NCBI RefSeq assembly: GCF_037577855.1
Contig: NZ_JBAKFX010000014.1
Span: 1-64,000 of the forward strand
Source: Dethiothermospora halolimnae
Lineage (GTDB): Bacteria > Bacillota > Clostridia > Tissierellales > VENL01
Length of the DNA stretch: 64,000 nucleotides
Reading direction: 5' to 3'
Shown: piece after piece, positions 8,834-16,524 of the stretch
Position numbering within the stretch: the first letter of the stretch is position 1
How the letters are laid out: each line of letters begins with the position of its first letter
The notes under the pieces: model-generated
What the model was told of the DNA's origin: nothing
What the model saw: only the letters and a program-made list of their open reading frames with translations
Database searches by the model: none
Made by a program: the position numbers and the translations under genes

Positions 8834-9064
8834 GGAATTATTTCATTTGGATTTCCAAGTAATATTTCAATTGCAAATGTAATTTGTCCTAATAAAAACG
8901 AGTTTGAAGACTTTAAAGAAATACAGAAACCTTACCCAGGAGTAAGAGCTTCTGTTAGAATGGTTCCTAGTAAAAAATTGGCCATTGTATGTTTGACTAA
9001 TTTAAGTGGAACAGATGTAATGGGGATATGCCAGAAAGCTACAGATATATTATTAGACATATAA
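8834..9064 (+). pseudogene. Remnant of a serine hydrolase (beta-lactamase family), C-terminal part
   Basis: An open stretch ending at the stop 9062-9064. Its last 45 codons, starting YPGVRASVRMVPSKKL and including AIVCLTNLSGT, match the usual C-terminus of class C-like serine hydrolases (the G-x-P-G-v-x-s-x-v-x-m-v-P strand and the following ltN). The first about 30 codons (GIISFGFPSNISIANV) do not fit that family and may come from another broken gene. No start codon or catalytic SxxK remains. A gene of the same superfamily begins at 63841. Confidence 0.6.
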
Positions 9065-9224
9065 TGTTATTAAAATGTATTTTTACCAATGGATAGAGAA
9101 AACAAATATTTATGAAGATGAAATATTGATGTATACTCGATTTCATTATGAGAAAGTATAGAAATATAAAGAATAACAGTATTATAGACTGCAAGATAAA
9201 TCAAAAAATTAAGGATGATATTTA

Positions 9225-10625
9225 ATGAAAAATTATAAAGGAAAAAATAAAAAACAATGGAATAATCGTAAAAGGAGATCATCAAACAAAAAGAAGAAGG
9301 TAAAAGTTGATTGCATAGCTATAGATAAGCAAGGAAAAGGTGTGGCAAAAATCAATGAAGATAATGTCTCTGTGCCTTATTTAATAGAGGGAGAGAAGGC
9401 CGTTGTAGAAGTTTCAAAAAAAAGAAATTATATGACTGGAAAAGTAAAAAATATTGAGAAAAAATCTGAAGATAGAGAAGTACCAAAGTGTCCCCATTAT
9501 TATCAATGTGGGGGTTGTCAATTACAACATATGAAATACGAAGCACAAGCTAAATTTAAAGAAAAAACCGTAAAAGGGCTATTGGGTAAGTATGGTAAAA
9601 TAAATGAAGTTATTACTATGGATGAACCTTATGATTACCGTAATAAAATTCACTCTACCTTTAGTGCTGGAAAAAAAGGAAAAGTCATATCTGGAATATA
9701 TGAGCAATATAGCCATAAAGTTGTGCCTATAGATAGATGTATTATTCAAGATCCTCGTGCTGATAATATTATTGCTACTGTTCGTAAATTAATGGAATCA
9801 TTTAAATTCAAACCATTTGATGAAGATTCCGGTAGAGGATTTATGAGACATATATTAATAAAAACAGGAAATACTAGCGGTGAAATAATGGTGGTTTTGG
9901 TTGTTGCATCTAAAATGTTTCCTTCAAGAAAAAATTTTATTAAGGCATTACTTAAAAAACACCCTGAAATCACAACGATTGTAATGAACATAAATAATCG
10001 AAGAACTAGTGCAGTTCTTGGTAATAATGAGAGGGTACTATATGGAAAAGGTTACATTGAAGATACACTGTGTGGTTGTGTTTTTCAGATTTCACCAAAG
10101 TCATTTTATCAAGTAAATCCCATTCAAACAGAAAAACTATACAGTAAAGCTATTGAAATGGCAAAACTTGATAAAAGGGATATAGTGCTTGATGCATATT
10201 GTGGCATTGGTACTATAGCATTAATATTAAGTAGTAATGTGAAAAAAGTTATTGGAGTAGAACTTAATAATGATGCCGTAAAAGATGCAATAAGAAACTC
10301 TAAAAGAAATAATATTAAAAACGCACACTTTTATCAAGGGGATGCAGGAGATTTTATGGTCCAAATGGCAGAAAGAAAAGAACCAGTTGATACAGTTTTT
10401 ATGGACCCACCTCGAAGTGGAAGCGATGAGAAGTTTCTAAGTTCAATAGTTAAGCTTAGTCCTAAAAAAGTGATATATATATCCTGCAATCCAGTGACAC
10501 AGGAAAGAGACTTAAAATATTTGACTAAACATGGGTACAATGTTAAAGAAATACAGCCAGTAGATATGTTTCCTCATACATATCATGTGGAAACGGTTGT
10601 ATCTATGGTTCGTAAAGGTAAATAG
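9225..10625 (+). CDS. 23S rRNA (uracil-C5)-methyltransferase, RlmD/RlmCD type
   Basis: A 466-residue TrmA/RumA-family enzyme that methylates uridine at C5 in rRNA with S-adenosylmethionine. A lysine-rich N-terminus is followed by a TRAM RNA-binding domain (about 25-85), an iron-sulfur cluster motif (CPHYYQCGGCQLQHM plus a later RCIIQD), the Rossmann SAM-binding domain with LDAYCGIGTIAL, the DPPRSG motif and the catalytic Cys in YISCNPVTQERDL. Bacillota homologues often modify both U747 and U1939; which one applies cannot be told here. A terminator follows immediately. Confidence 0.9.
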   Translation: MKNYKGKNKKQWNNRKRRSSNKKKKVKVDCIAIDKQGKGVAKINEDNVSVPYLIEGEKAVVEVSKKRNYMTGKVKNIEKKSEDREVPKCPHYYQCGGCQLQHMKYEAQAKFKEKTVKGLLGKYGKINEVITMDEPYDYRNKIHSTFSAGKKGKVISGIYEQYSHKVVPIDRCIIQDPRADNIIATVRKLMESFKFKPFDEDSGRGFMRHILIKTGNTSGEIMVVLVVASKMFPSRKNFIKALLKKHPEITTIVMNINNRRTSAVLGNNERVLYGKGYIEDTLCGCVFQISPKSFYQVNPIQTEKLYSKAIEMAKLDKRDIVLDAYCGIGTIALILSSNVKKVIGVELNNDAVKDAIRNSKRNNIKNAHFYQGDAGDFMVQMAERKEPVDTVFMDPPRSGSDEKFLSSIVKLSPKKVIYISCNPVTQERDLKYLTKHGYNVKEIQPVDMFPHTYHVETVVSMVRKGK

Positions 10626-10636
10626 AGGCATAAATG

Positions 10637-10676
10637 AAACCAAGTATGGAGGAGTGCTCCTTTATACTTGGTTTTT
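10637..10676 (+). terminator. Terminator of the rRNA methyltransferase gene
   Basis: AAACCAAGTAT (10637-10647) pairs with ATACTTGGTTT (10664-10674), with an inner GAG/CTC stem, and ends in a T run. Confidence 0.85.
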
Positions 10677-10696
10677 TAAGTATATAAACTTAAATT

Positions 10697-11572
10697 TTAA
10701 AGTGTCCCTGCATTTGGGGATCTAAAACTTGATATATCTAAAGAAAGCTTATTGTCTAGCTCTTTTAATATTTTATCTTTATCTTCTGGAAATTTTCCAT
10801 TAACATTACAGTAGTTTGATGTATGGTCACTTAGAAAATAGCTATCTATATTATCTAAACTTTCAACAAAAAGCTTAGTTTCCTTTAAAGCATCATGGGG
10901 ATTTAGTAACCTAAACTTATTTTTCGTGTATAGCTTATATAAAGGTGTATTTTTAAATGGTATAAGGGTTCTTAATCTAATAAAATCTGGATTTATTTTA
11001 CTTATTAACTTCCCACTATTAACTGCATGCTGATTAGATAGGTCATATCCTCCTAATCCAACAATATAATATAAACTTAATTCAATATTAGATTTTTTTA
11101 TTAAAGTGGCAGCTTTAAGCATTTCATCCTGGGTAAAGCCCTTGTTCATTAATTTTAAAACGTTATCATCACCAGACTCCATGCCACAATGGATTCTGGA
11201 TAATCCAGCTTTTTTAAGTTTTAAAAATTCCTCTAAGGTTTTTAAGTTTATATATTGAGCCGAACCATACATGGTAACCCTTTTTAAATTTGGAAAAAGC
11301 TTATAACAGTGACGGAGAAGTGTCAACAAATTCTTTGTCTTCATTAGAATAGTATTTCCATCACTAAAGAAAATCTTCTCAACATTTTCTCCAAACCTTA
11401 ACTGTGCCATATCTAGGTCATTAATTATATCTGCTACGGGTCTTATTTTGAACTTACGGTCGCTATACATATTACAAAAACTACATCTATTATGAGGGCA
11501 ACCTATGGTAGCCTGTATGACTAAACTATCAAATTCACTGGGAGGACGATAAATAACCCCTTCATATCTCAT
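10697..11572 (-). CDS. Radical SAM protein
   Basis: A 291-residue radical S-adenosylmethionine protein. The cluster-binding cysteines are C25, C30 and C33 in GCPHNRCSFCNM, a CX4CX2C spacing seen in a subset of short radical SAM proteins. The rest resembles the TIM-barrel core (FFSDGNTILMK, RIHCGMESGDDNVLKLMNKG). It lies 15 bases after the YhdH-like gene and is probably co-transcribed with it. Substrate unknown; the C-terminal Cys/His residues give no clear second cluster motif. Confidence 0.82.
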   Translation of the reverse strand: MRYEGVIYRPPSEFDSLVIQATIGCPHNRCSFCNMYSDRKFKIRPVADIINDLDMAQLRFGENVEKIFFSDGNTILMKTKNLLTLLRHCYKLFPNLKRVTMYGSAQYINLKTLEEFLKLKKAGLSRIHCGMESGDDNVLKLMNKGFTQDEMLKAATLIKKSNIELSLYYIVGLGGYDLSNQHAVNSGKLISKINPDFIRLRTLIPFKNTPLYKLYTKNKFRLLNPHDALKETKLFVESLDNIDSYFLSDHTSNYCNVNGKFPEDKDKILKELDNKLSLDISSFRSPNAGTL

Positions 11573-11587
11573 AGAAATACTTCCTAG

Positions 11588-12589
11588 TTATAATTCAAGA
11601 TTAACTATGGTTCTACCTTTGTGTTGACCATCTAACATCATATCTATTTTTTTACTTAACTTTTCTAAAGAAACTTCATCTACATTATCATTTAAATTGC
11701 TAAGTTTCCAATCGGAAGATAATTTATCCCAAATTTCAAGACGAGTATCCATAGGACACTGTACAGAGTCTATTCCAAATAAAGTTACACCTCTTAATAT
11801 AAAGGGATATACTGATGTTAAGAATTCATGGGATGCCACATTGCCACAACAAGTTACAGAGCCACCATAGTTAGTGGATTTAATTGCAGTAGCCAACATG
11901 TTTCCCCCAACTGTATCTATAGCTCCAGCCCAGTTCCCTTTTAAAAGGGGTTTTCCTGAGTCATCATCTACTTTTCTTCTATCAATAATATCCTTTGCTC
12001 CAAGGGCCAATAGCATTTCTTTTTCATTGGATTTTCCCGTTGCAGCTATAACATCATATCCTATTTTACTTAAGATGGAAATAGCAGTACTGCCTACCCC
12101 TCCAGTAGCTCCAGTTACTAATATGTCTCCATCATTAGGAGTTACACCAGACTTTACCAGTTTATAAACAGATAATGCAGCAGTAAATCCAGCAGTTCCA
12201 TAAATCATACTCTCCCTTAAGGAAAGATTTTTAGGAAGCTTGACTACCCACTCCCTAGGCACCCTAATGTATTCCCCATAACCACCTGAAGTATTCATTC
12301 CTAAATCGTAACCTGTTATAATAACTTTATTTCCAGCTTTTAAATTACTATCATTACTCTCTACTACAACTCCAGCTGCATCTACTCCTGGAGTATGGGG
12401 ATAGTTTTTTGTCACTCCTCTATTTCCTATAGAAGAGAGGGCATCTTTATAATTTAGAGAAGAATATTTTACATTTATAAGTACATCTCCTTTGGGAAGA
12501 TCATTAATTTGTCTTGTTACAATTTCTTTTTTAAACTTTTGTTCTTCTGTTTCTGATACTAACATTGCTTTAAATTTTTTATTGGTCAC
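11588..12589 (-). CDS. YhdH/YhfP-family zinc-free medium-chain oxidoreductase (acrylyl-CoA reductase-like)
   Basis: A 333-residue quinone-oxidoreductase-type MDR protein. The GroES-like half carries YKDALSSIGNRGV and HTPGVDAAGVV, and the Rossmann half has VTGATGGVGSTAISIL for NADPH. No zinc ligands are seen. AcuI/YhdH members reduce acrylyl-CoA or related electrophilic enones; the exact substrate is open. GTG 12589 is chosen because AAAGGAG stands eight bases before it, whereas the GTG six codons further up lies before the ribosome site. Divergent from a MarR gene with an operator over its promoter. Confidence 0.82.
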   Translation of the reverse strand: MTNKKFKAMLVSETEEQKFKKEIVTRQINDLPKGDVLINVKYSSLNYKDALSSIGNRGVTKNYPHTPGVDAAGVVVESNDSNLKAGNKVIITGYDLGMNTSGGYGEYIRVPREWVVKLPKNLSLRESMIYGTAGFTAALSVYKLVKSGVTPNDGDILVTGATGGVGSTAISILSKIGYDVIAATGKSNEKEMLLALGAKDIIDRRKVDDDSGKPLLKGNWAGAIDTVGGNMLATAIKSTNYGGSVTCCGNVASHEFLTSVYPFILRGVTLFGIDSVQCPMDTRLEIWDKLSSDWKLSNLNDNVDEVSLEKLSKKIDMMLDGQHKGRTIVNLEL

Positions 12590-12631
12590 TGTAAAAACTC
12601 CTTTCACGAAAAAAAGTTTGATATAAAACTA

Positions 12632-12660
12632 ATTGTAGCAAAAATATAGTTTTAGGTCAA
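12632..12660 (-). promoter_or_regulatory. Promoter of the YhdH-like gene
   Basis: Minus-strand TTGACC (12655-12660) and TACAAT (12632-12637) with exactly 17 bases between. The palindrome at 12644-12667 covers its -35 box and spacer. Confidence 0.65.
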
Positions 12661-12667
12661 ACTATAT
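12644..12667. promoter_or_regulatory. Operator palindrome between the YhdH-like and MarR genes
   Basis: ATATAGTTT (12644-12652) and AAACTATAT (12659-12667) form a perfect 9-base inverted repeat with a 6-base centre. A third half-site, ATAGTTTG, is at 12684-12691, touching the MarR gene's TATAAT at 12692-12697. This is the expected site for the MarR protein to control both genes. Confidence 0.7.
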
Positions 12668-12747
12668 CATCACTAATTGATTAATAGTTTGTATAATAAT
12701 ATAATTAATTATGTGAGAAAACTATAAACAAAGACAGGGGTTTTATT

Positions 12748-13182
12748 ATGAATGATAAATATATAGTGTACTTTATAAGCAAAACTAAGAAAAAAATGAA
12801 TAACTTTATAGAGGGAAAGTTAAAAGAGAAAGCATTGGATGACTTGGTTCCTTCCTATGGGAACATACTTACAGTGTTGTATGACAATGACGGGAAATTG
12901 AGTATGAAGGAAATTGGACAATTAATAGGCAAGGATAAATCTACTATTACTGCATTGGTTAATAAATTATCAAAATTAGGATATGTAAAAAAGGAGAAAG
13001 GGAAAGAGGATAAAAGAGTAACTTACGTAAAAATAACTGAAAAAGGTAAAGATATAGAAGATAAGTTTAATGATATTTCAAAAGAAGTATACTCAAGGGC
13101 ATATAAGAATTTCTCAAAAGAAGAAAAAGAGGTATTACTTAGGTTGCTAAAAAAGCTTAATAATAACTTCGACTTAGATTAA
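12748..13182 (+). CDS. MarR-family transcriptional regulator
   Basis: A 144-residue winged-helix repressor. The core includes MKEIGQLIGKDKSTITALVNKLSKLG (recognition helix) and the beta-wing KGKEDKRVTYVKIT, both typical of MarR. No cysteine stands in the usual redox-sensing positions. Divergently placed to the YhdH-like reductase across an operator, it probably represses that gene and itself and responds to a reactive small molecule; the ligand is inferred, not seen. Confidence 0.85.
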   Translation: MNDKYIVYFISKTKKKMNNFIEGKLKEKALDDLVPSYGNILTVLYDNDGKLSMKEIGQLIGKDKSTITALVNKLSKLGYVKKEKGKEDKRVTYVKITEKGKDIEDKFNDISKEVYSRAYKNFSKEEKEVLLRLLKKLNNNFDLD

Positions 13183-13262
13183 AGCTGCATTTTATGTATA
13201 AAGAAGGAAAATGAAAAAATATATAGAATATACATTAAAGGTGTATATTAGGAGGTGAAAGA

Positions 13263-13319
13263 ATGTATAACTTAAAGTTTACGTTGAGTTGTCTAAGCTC
13301 TAAGCAGAGACTATCTTAA
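13263..13319 (+). CDS. Possible 18-residue leader peptide
   Basis: An ATG seven bases after a perfect AGGAGG opens an 18-codon frame (MYNLKFTLSCLSSKQRLS) ending at 13319. Its second half overlaps a long inverted repeat, 13298-13345. It precedes the CD3324-type gene by 120 bases. It could be a regulatory leader or the broken start of an older gene. Confidence 0.35.
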   Translation: MYNLKFTLSCLSSKQRLS

Positions 13320-13345
13320 TGTTAAGTCTACAACTTTGCTTAGAG
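13298..13345 (+). promoter_or_regulatory. Nested inverted repeat in the leader of the CD3324-type gene
   Basis: CTCTAAGCA (13298-13306) pairs with TGCTTAGAG (13337-13345), and inside it AGACT (13308-13312) pairs with AGTCT (13325-13329). No T run follows, so it is not a simple terminator. It overlaps the end of the small frame at 13263-13319, an arrangement seen in attenuated leaders. Confidence 0.4.
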
Positions 13346-13438
13346 GATAGGAAATATATGTAGAGAAAAGGGATTTAACATATAGAAGTCTTTGCCTCTA
13401 TTCATATTTATATTATGAATTAAAAGGAGCGTATAAAG

Positions 13439-13714
13439 ATGAAATATGTTAAGGCAAAAAATGTTTTACCACAAAATATAATAGAAACTATTCAAAACTA
13501 TATAGATGGAGAGTATTTATATATCCCTAGGAAAGAAGGTAATGAGAGGGCCTGGGGAGAAAAAAGCGGAGCAAGAAAAAATTTGAAAGCTAGAAACATT
13601 GAGATATATAAGAAGTTTACATATGGACTTAGTGTAGATGAGTTATGTAAAGAATATTATCTTTCAGAGAGTAGTATAAGGAGGATAATTAGAAGTGAAA
13701 AATCGGTCAGTTAA
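13439..13714 (+). CDS. CD3324-type small helix-turn-helix protein
   Basis: A 91-residue protein of the CD3324 family, related to Mor-type activators. The N-terminal part (KAKNVLPQNIIETIQNYIDG and IPRKEGNERAWGE) is the family signature; the C-terminal part (LSVDELCKEYYLSESSIRR) is a helix-turn-helix. A strong AAAAGGAG precedes the ATG and a hairpin terminator follows. Its last third is found again at 18977-19075 and 21383-21436, each time near a GNAT gene or fragment. DNA-binding role likely; targets unknown. Confidence 0.78.
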   Translation: MKYVKAKNVLPQNIIETIQNYIDGEYLYIPRKEGNERAWGEKSGARKNLKARNIEIYKKFTYGLSVDELCKEYYLSESSIRRIIRSEKSVS

Positions 13715-13718
13715 TGAT

Positions 13719-13750
13719 AAAACCAACAGGGCAGTATTCTGTTGGTTTTA
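13719..13750 (+). terminator. Terminator after the CD3324-type gene
   Basis: AAAACCAACAG (13719-13729) pairs with CTGTTGGTTTT (13739-13749). An identical copy is at 19082-19112. Confidence 0.8.
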
Positions 13751-13857
13751 TTTATATATAGATAAAATTAACTTTTATACAGAACCATTTATGAATGTGA
13801 AAAATAAGGTGGACAAATGATATAGTTGTACTGAGTAAGAATAAGAGGGGAAAAATA

Positions 13858-13975
13858 AAGATAAAAATAATCGATAAAGTTGAGGATGTAATTGACTTTG
13901 TATGGGAGCTAAGTAAGAATAATCAAGATGCTAGTTATCTTAGAAGAAAATGAAAAAATCAAAGGTAGAAGATAA
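13858..13975 (+). pseudogene. N-terminal fragment of a GNAT acetyltransferase, related to the gene at 19404
   Basis: The translation (IDKVEDVIDFVWELSKNN, then ASYLRRK) aligns with the first 31 residues of the intact protein at 19404-20258 (VNKLEEVLDFAWKLSQDN, then ASYPRRK). The start codon is lost and a four-base deletion brings a stop at about 13951. The sequence then runs into the UvrA fragment. Confidence 0.75.
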
Positions 13976-13984
13976 AAAAACTAT

Positions 13985-14398
13985 ATGCACATCCTTAAAG
14001 AGAGGTTGAAAAAACTAATAGATGTGGGAGTTTCATAGTTAACCCTTGATAGAGCTTCTAATACATTGTCAGGGGAGAAGCTCAAAGGATAAGACTTTGC
14101 CACTCAACTTGGAAGTGGAATAACAAATAGTCTCTATGTACTTGATGAACCCACAACAGGTCTCCACTTTGAAAATGTGGAAAATTTTATAAAAATACTA
14201 TATCCTGTAACTAAGGGTGGTAATATAGTACTTGTAATAGAACATAATTTAGATGTAATAAAAAGTACAGACTGGATTATAGATTTAGGTCCAGAAGGGG
14301 GAGACGACGGTGGATATATTATGTGTGAAGGAACACCAGAAGAAGTAAAAGAACGTAAGAATTCTGCAACCGGAAAGTTTTTAAAAGAGATTTTATAG
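13985..14398 (+). pseudogene. uvrA: C-terminal fragment of UvrA (excinuclease ABC subunit A)
   Basis: The last about 135 codons of a UvrA-type ATPase with two in-frame stops near 14035 and 14089. Recognisable parts are LDRASNTLSGE (degraded ABC signature), LYVLDEPTTGLHFENV (Walker B and D-loop), VLVIEHNLDVIKSTDWI and DLGPEGGDDGGYI, ending GKFLKEIL. An uninterrupted piece of 73 codons starts at 14177 but lacks ATP-binding parts and cannot function alone. Probably the remains of a UvrA2-like resistance ATPase rather than the housekeeping copy. Confidence 0.85.
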
Positions 14399-14444
14399 GT
14401 TTGGTAAGAATATAGAAAAAGGTTTATTATAAAAGCTTCATTAT

Positions 14445-14477
14445 AAAAAATCCTCCTATTGATAGGAGGATTTTTTT
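14445..14477 (+). terminator. Terminator of the former uvrA-like gene
   Basis: AAAAAATCCTCCTAT pairs with ATAGGAGGATTTTTTT around a two-base loop. A very stable hairpin left behind the pseudogene. Confidence 0.85.
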
Positions 14478-14623
14478 ATCTTAATATAAACATTAGAATT
14501 AATAAAGTGATATGCCAAATGGGACTTTAGTACCATTTTGAAAAGATAACATATTTTTACATAATTTTTATTATTTACAGTGTATTCTATAATAGAAAAA
14601 TAAAAATATGAGGAGGTTTTTTT

Positions 14624-15466
14624 ATGGAAAAGTTTAAGAACTCAATAATGGCTACAATGTTAGTTTGTTTTTTGTTATTATTCAATGCAATCACTACATT
14701 TGCCACCCCTGAGAATGTTAAGGTTATAAAAGGAAGTGGTAACTGGGCAGAGGTTGAGGAAGCAGCTGGAGGACATTATTATGCCTTTTCTGGTTTTGAC
14801 AGAAGATATTCTAAGATAAGTGCTACTATACAAATTCCTGGACCTGAACACTTAATCCTAGAAGGTAGCCATGGGAAAAGAGCTGCGTATATATCTTTTG
14901 GAGTCAAAGGAAATCATGGCATCGATTTTGGATTAACTAGAGCTACAGGAAGTGATGAATATAATAATTGGCATGTATATGCGTATAATACGGTCACCGG
15001 TAAGTTTGTAAGGTGGACAGACTATACATACACTGGGTCTGAGGTTATGACATTAGAAACTACCATTGGCGCTGATGGTCAAACAGATGTAGTTCTTACT
15101 GTAGGTAATGATAGATTTAATGCTGATGATAAGGGATTACTTACTGATGATTCTTTTATAGAGTGGAGAGGACTTTCTGATAATTTATTTTATAGATTTG
15201 TTTCACTTGTTGATGTAAGTGGGTCTGAGAGTATATATGATGGAACAATGCTTAGAGGTGTTGGGTTACAGAATTTATCAATTTACAAACAAAATGTAAA
15301 TTCTAATGGTTATCCATATGGTTCTCCAATAAAGAAAAGCTGGGGATATAAAGCTTCAACTATCTTAAATGCTTATGAAGTATATCCTGAACAAATAGGT
15401 GTTCATAAAGGATCCTTTTCTAGTGAATATATAAACATTAAACATGAAGTAAATCCCGAAGTATAA
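14624..15466 (+). CDS. Secreted protein, possibly YrpD-like, function unknown
   Basis: A 280-residue protein with a clear Sec signal peptide (MATMLVCFLLLFNAITTFA, cleavage probably after TFA near residue 27). The mature part looks beta-rich, with aromatic and glycine-rich stretches (YYAFSGFDRRYSK, ISFGVKGNHGIDFGL, EYNNWHVYAYNTVTGK), suggesting a jelly-roll fold as in carbohydrate-binding modules. It resembles what I recall of the YrpD family of Bacillus secreted proteins, but I am not certain. It has a strong AGGAGG, stands alone between two terminators, and no enzyme motif is visible. Confidence 0.65.
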   Translation: MEKFKNSIMATMLVCFLLLFNAITTFATPENVKVIKGSGNWAEVEEAAGGHYYAFSGFDRRYSKISATIQIPGPEHLILEGSHGKRAAYISFGVKGNHGIDFGLTRATGSDEYNNWHVYAYNTVTGKFVRWTDYTYTGSEVMTLETTIGADGQTDVVLTVGNDRFNADDKGLLTDDSFIEWRGLSDNLFYRFVSLVDVSGSESIYDGTMLRGVGLQNLSIYKQNVNSNGYPYGSPIKKSWGYKASTILNAYEVYPEQIGVHKGSFSSEYINIKHEVNPEV

Positions 15467-15490
15467 TAATAGTATACTTAGAGGATGAAG

Positions 15491-15520
15491 ATGTCTTGCC
15501 TTTTATGGCAAGGCATTTTT
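15491..15520 (+). terminator. Terminator after the secreted-protein gene
   Basis: ATGTCTTGCC pairs with GGCAAGGCAT around TTTTAT and is followed by T residues. Confidence 0.8.
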
Positions 15521-15590
15521 ACTGTCTAATTAAGTATAACCTATCCAGTCATTATTAAAAAATTACTCTTAGACGGAGGGGATCTTTTAA

Positions 15591-15861
15591 ATAGAAATCA
15601 AAAGTGAGAGATTAATATTAAAAAAGTTAAGACATGAAGATTTAGACTTTATTTATAAAATGGTCAGTGAACCGTTAGTGTACCGTTATGAGGCAGATGA
15701 AAGACCAAATAAAGAAGACATATATATATAATAGTAAGAAAATATCTTCAATGTAAGAATACTCACATAAATATTTAATTTTTCTTATTCGTATATTTCC
15801 TCAAGAAATACCAATAGGGGAAGTATTTAAAGAGAAAACTTCTTTGCATAAATTTAAATAA
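15591..15861 (+). pseudogene. Decayed GNAT acetyltransferase (RimJ/RimL-like)
   Basis: After a good GGAGGGG site the start codon has become ATA. The frame reads KSERLILKKLRHEDLDFI and then EPLVYRYEADERPNKED, typical of the N-terminus of RimJ/RimL acetyltransferases, until stops at about 15729. A later piece near 15785-15861 in another frame (RIFPQEIPIGEVF) fits the middle strand of the same fold. The CoA-binding part is missing. Confidence 0.65.
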
Positions 15862-16003
15862 GGTACATATTAAGAAATTAAAAAATTTTATTATATAATT
15901 AATTTTAGCTCAAAATAGAAGACTAAGGGTGAGGGTTATGTAGAATTAACTACAAAGGGTATGAATAGTTAAATTATATTAATACGTCTATATCAATAAA
16001 ATC

Positions 16004-16226
16004 TATTAAAGTAATATTTTAGAATAGATTTTTACAAACCTCTATGTATTTATACATAGGGGTTAAACTTTGTCTTTAAAATGGGTTGTTGTGGAAAAAT
16101 TTTCTTGTATAATATAGAATAGTATATATTATTATATAAAGTGATGATAACTTACATACTAGAAAGGATTGAAAGTTAGTGGGTAAATTGCAAACACTGT
16201 TGATAGATGTTGAAGAAGAAAATGGA
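16004..16226 (+). repeat. Diverged duplicate segment, copy B
   Basis: Related to 8596-8817 over about 220 bases with scattered substitutions and small indels. It holds the same order of elements: the hairpin around ATGTATTTATACAT, a TATAAT (16108-16113), and a GTG start at 16179. Confidence 0.6.
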
Positions 16227-16304
16227 CCGACAGGATATTCTGTTAAATCCAAAGATTGTAAAAAGATTAATGAAGAATTAAAATATAGCTACTCTCTTAA
16301 TTAG
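16179..16304 (+). pseudogene. 41-codon truncated gene start (MGKLQ...)
   Basis: The frame beginning at GTG 16179 (MGKLQTLLIDVEEENGPTG) runs 41 codons to a stop at 16302-16304. The same start is seen in the duplicate at 8772, where it stops sooner. The family of the original gene is not recognisable from this N-terminus. Confidence 0.4.
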
Positions 16305-16420
16305 TCAATATATTATATGATAAAAACATGACGTTGTCAACAGCTATTTTAAAAAAGTGTGGAAAATGATAATTATAATAGCTAATACATAGACAACCTA
16401 TTTCAGAGCTTTTTTTGTTT

Positions 16421-16449
16421 TTGTAAAGTTCTTAGTGAATCTATATAAT
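16421..16449 (+). promoter_or_regulatory. Promoter of the PEP-synthase-like gene
   Basis: TTGTAA (16421-16426), 17 bases, TATAAT (16444-16449), about 75 bases before the start codon. Confidence 0.6.
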
Positions 16450-16524
16450 AAATGCTATGAATTACCACACTAATAATATAAAGTATTTTTATAGATTTAC
16501 TAAAGGAAATGGGGGGATTTAACT

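Noticed and set aside
14177..14398. A 73-residue standalone ATPase gene
   Set aside because: It is the uninterrupted end of a UvrA pseudogene; it lacks Walker A and the signature motif and has no ribosome site.
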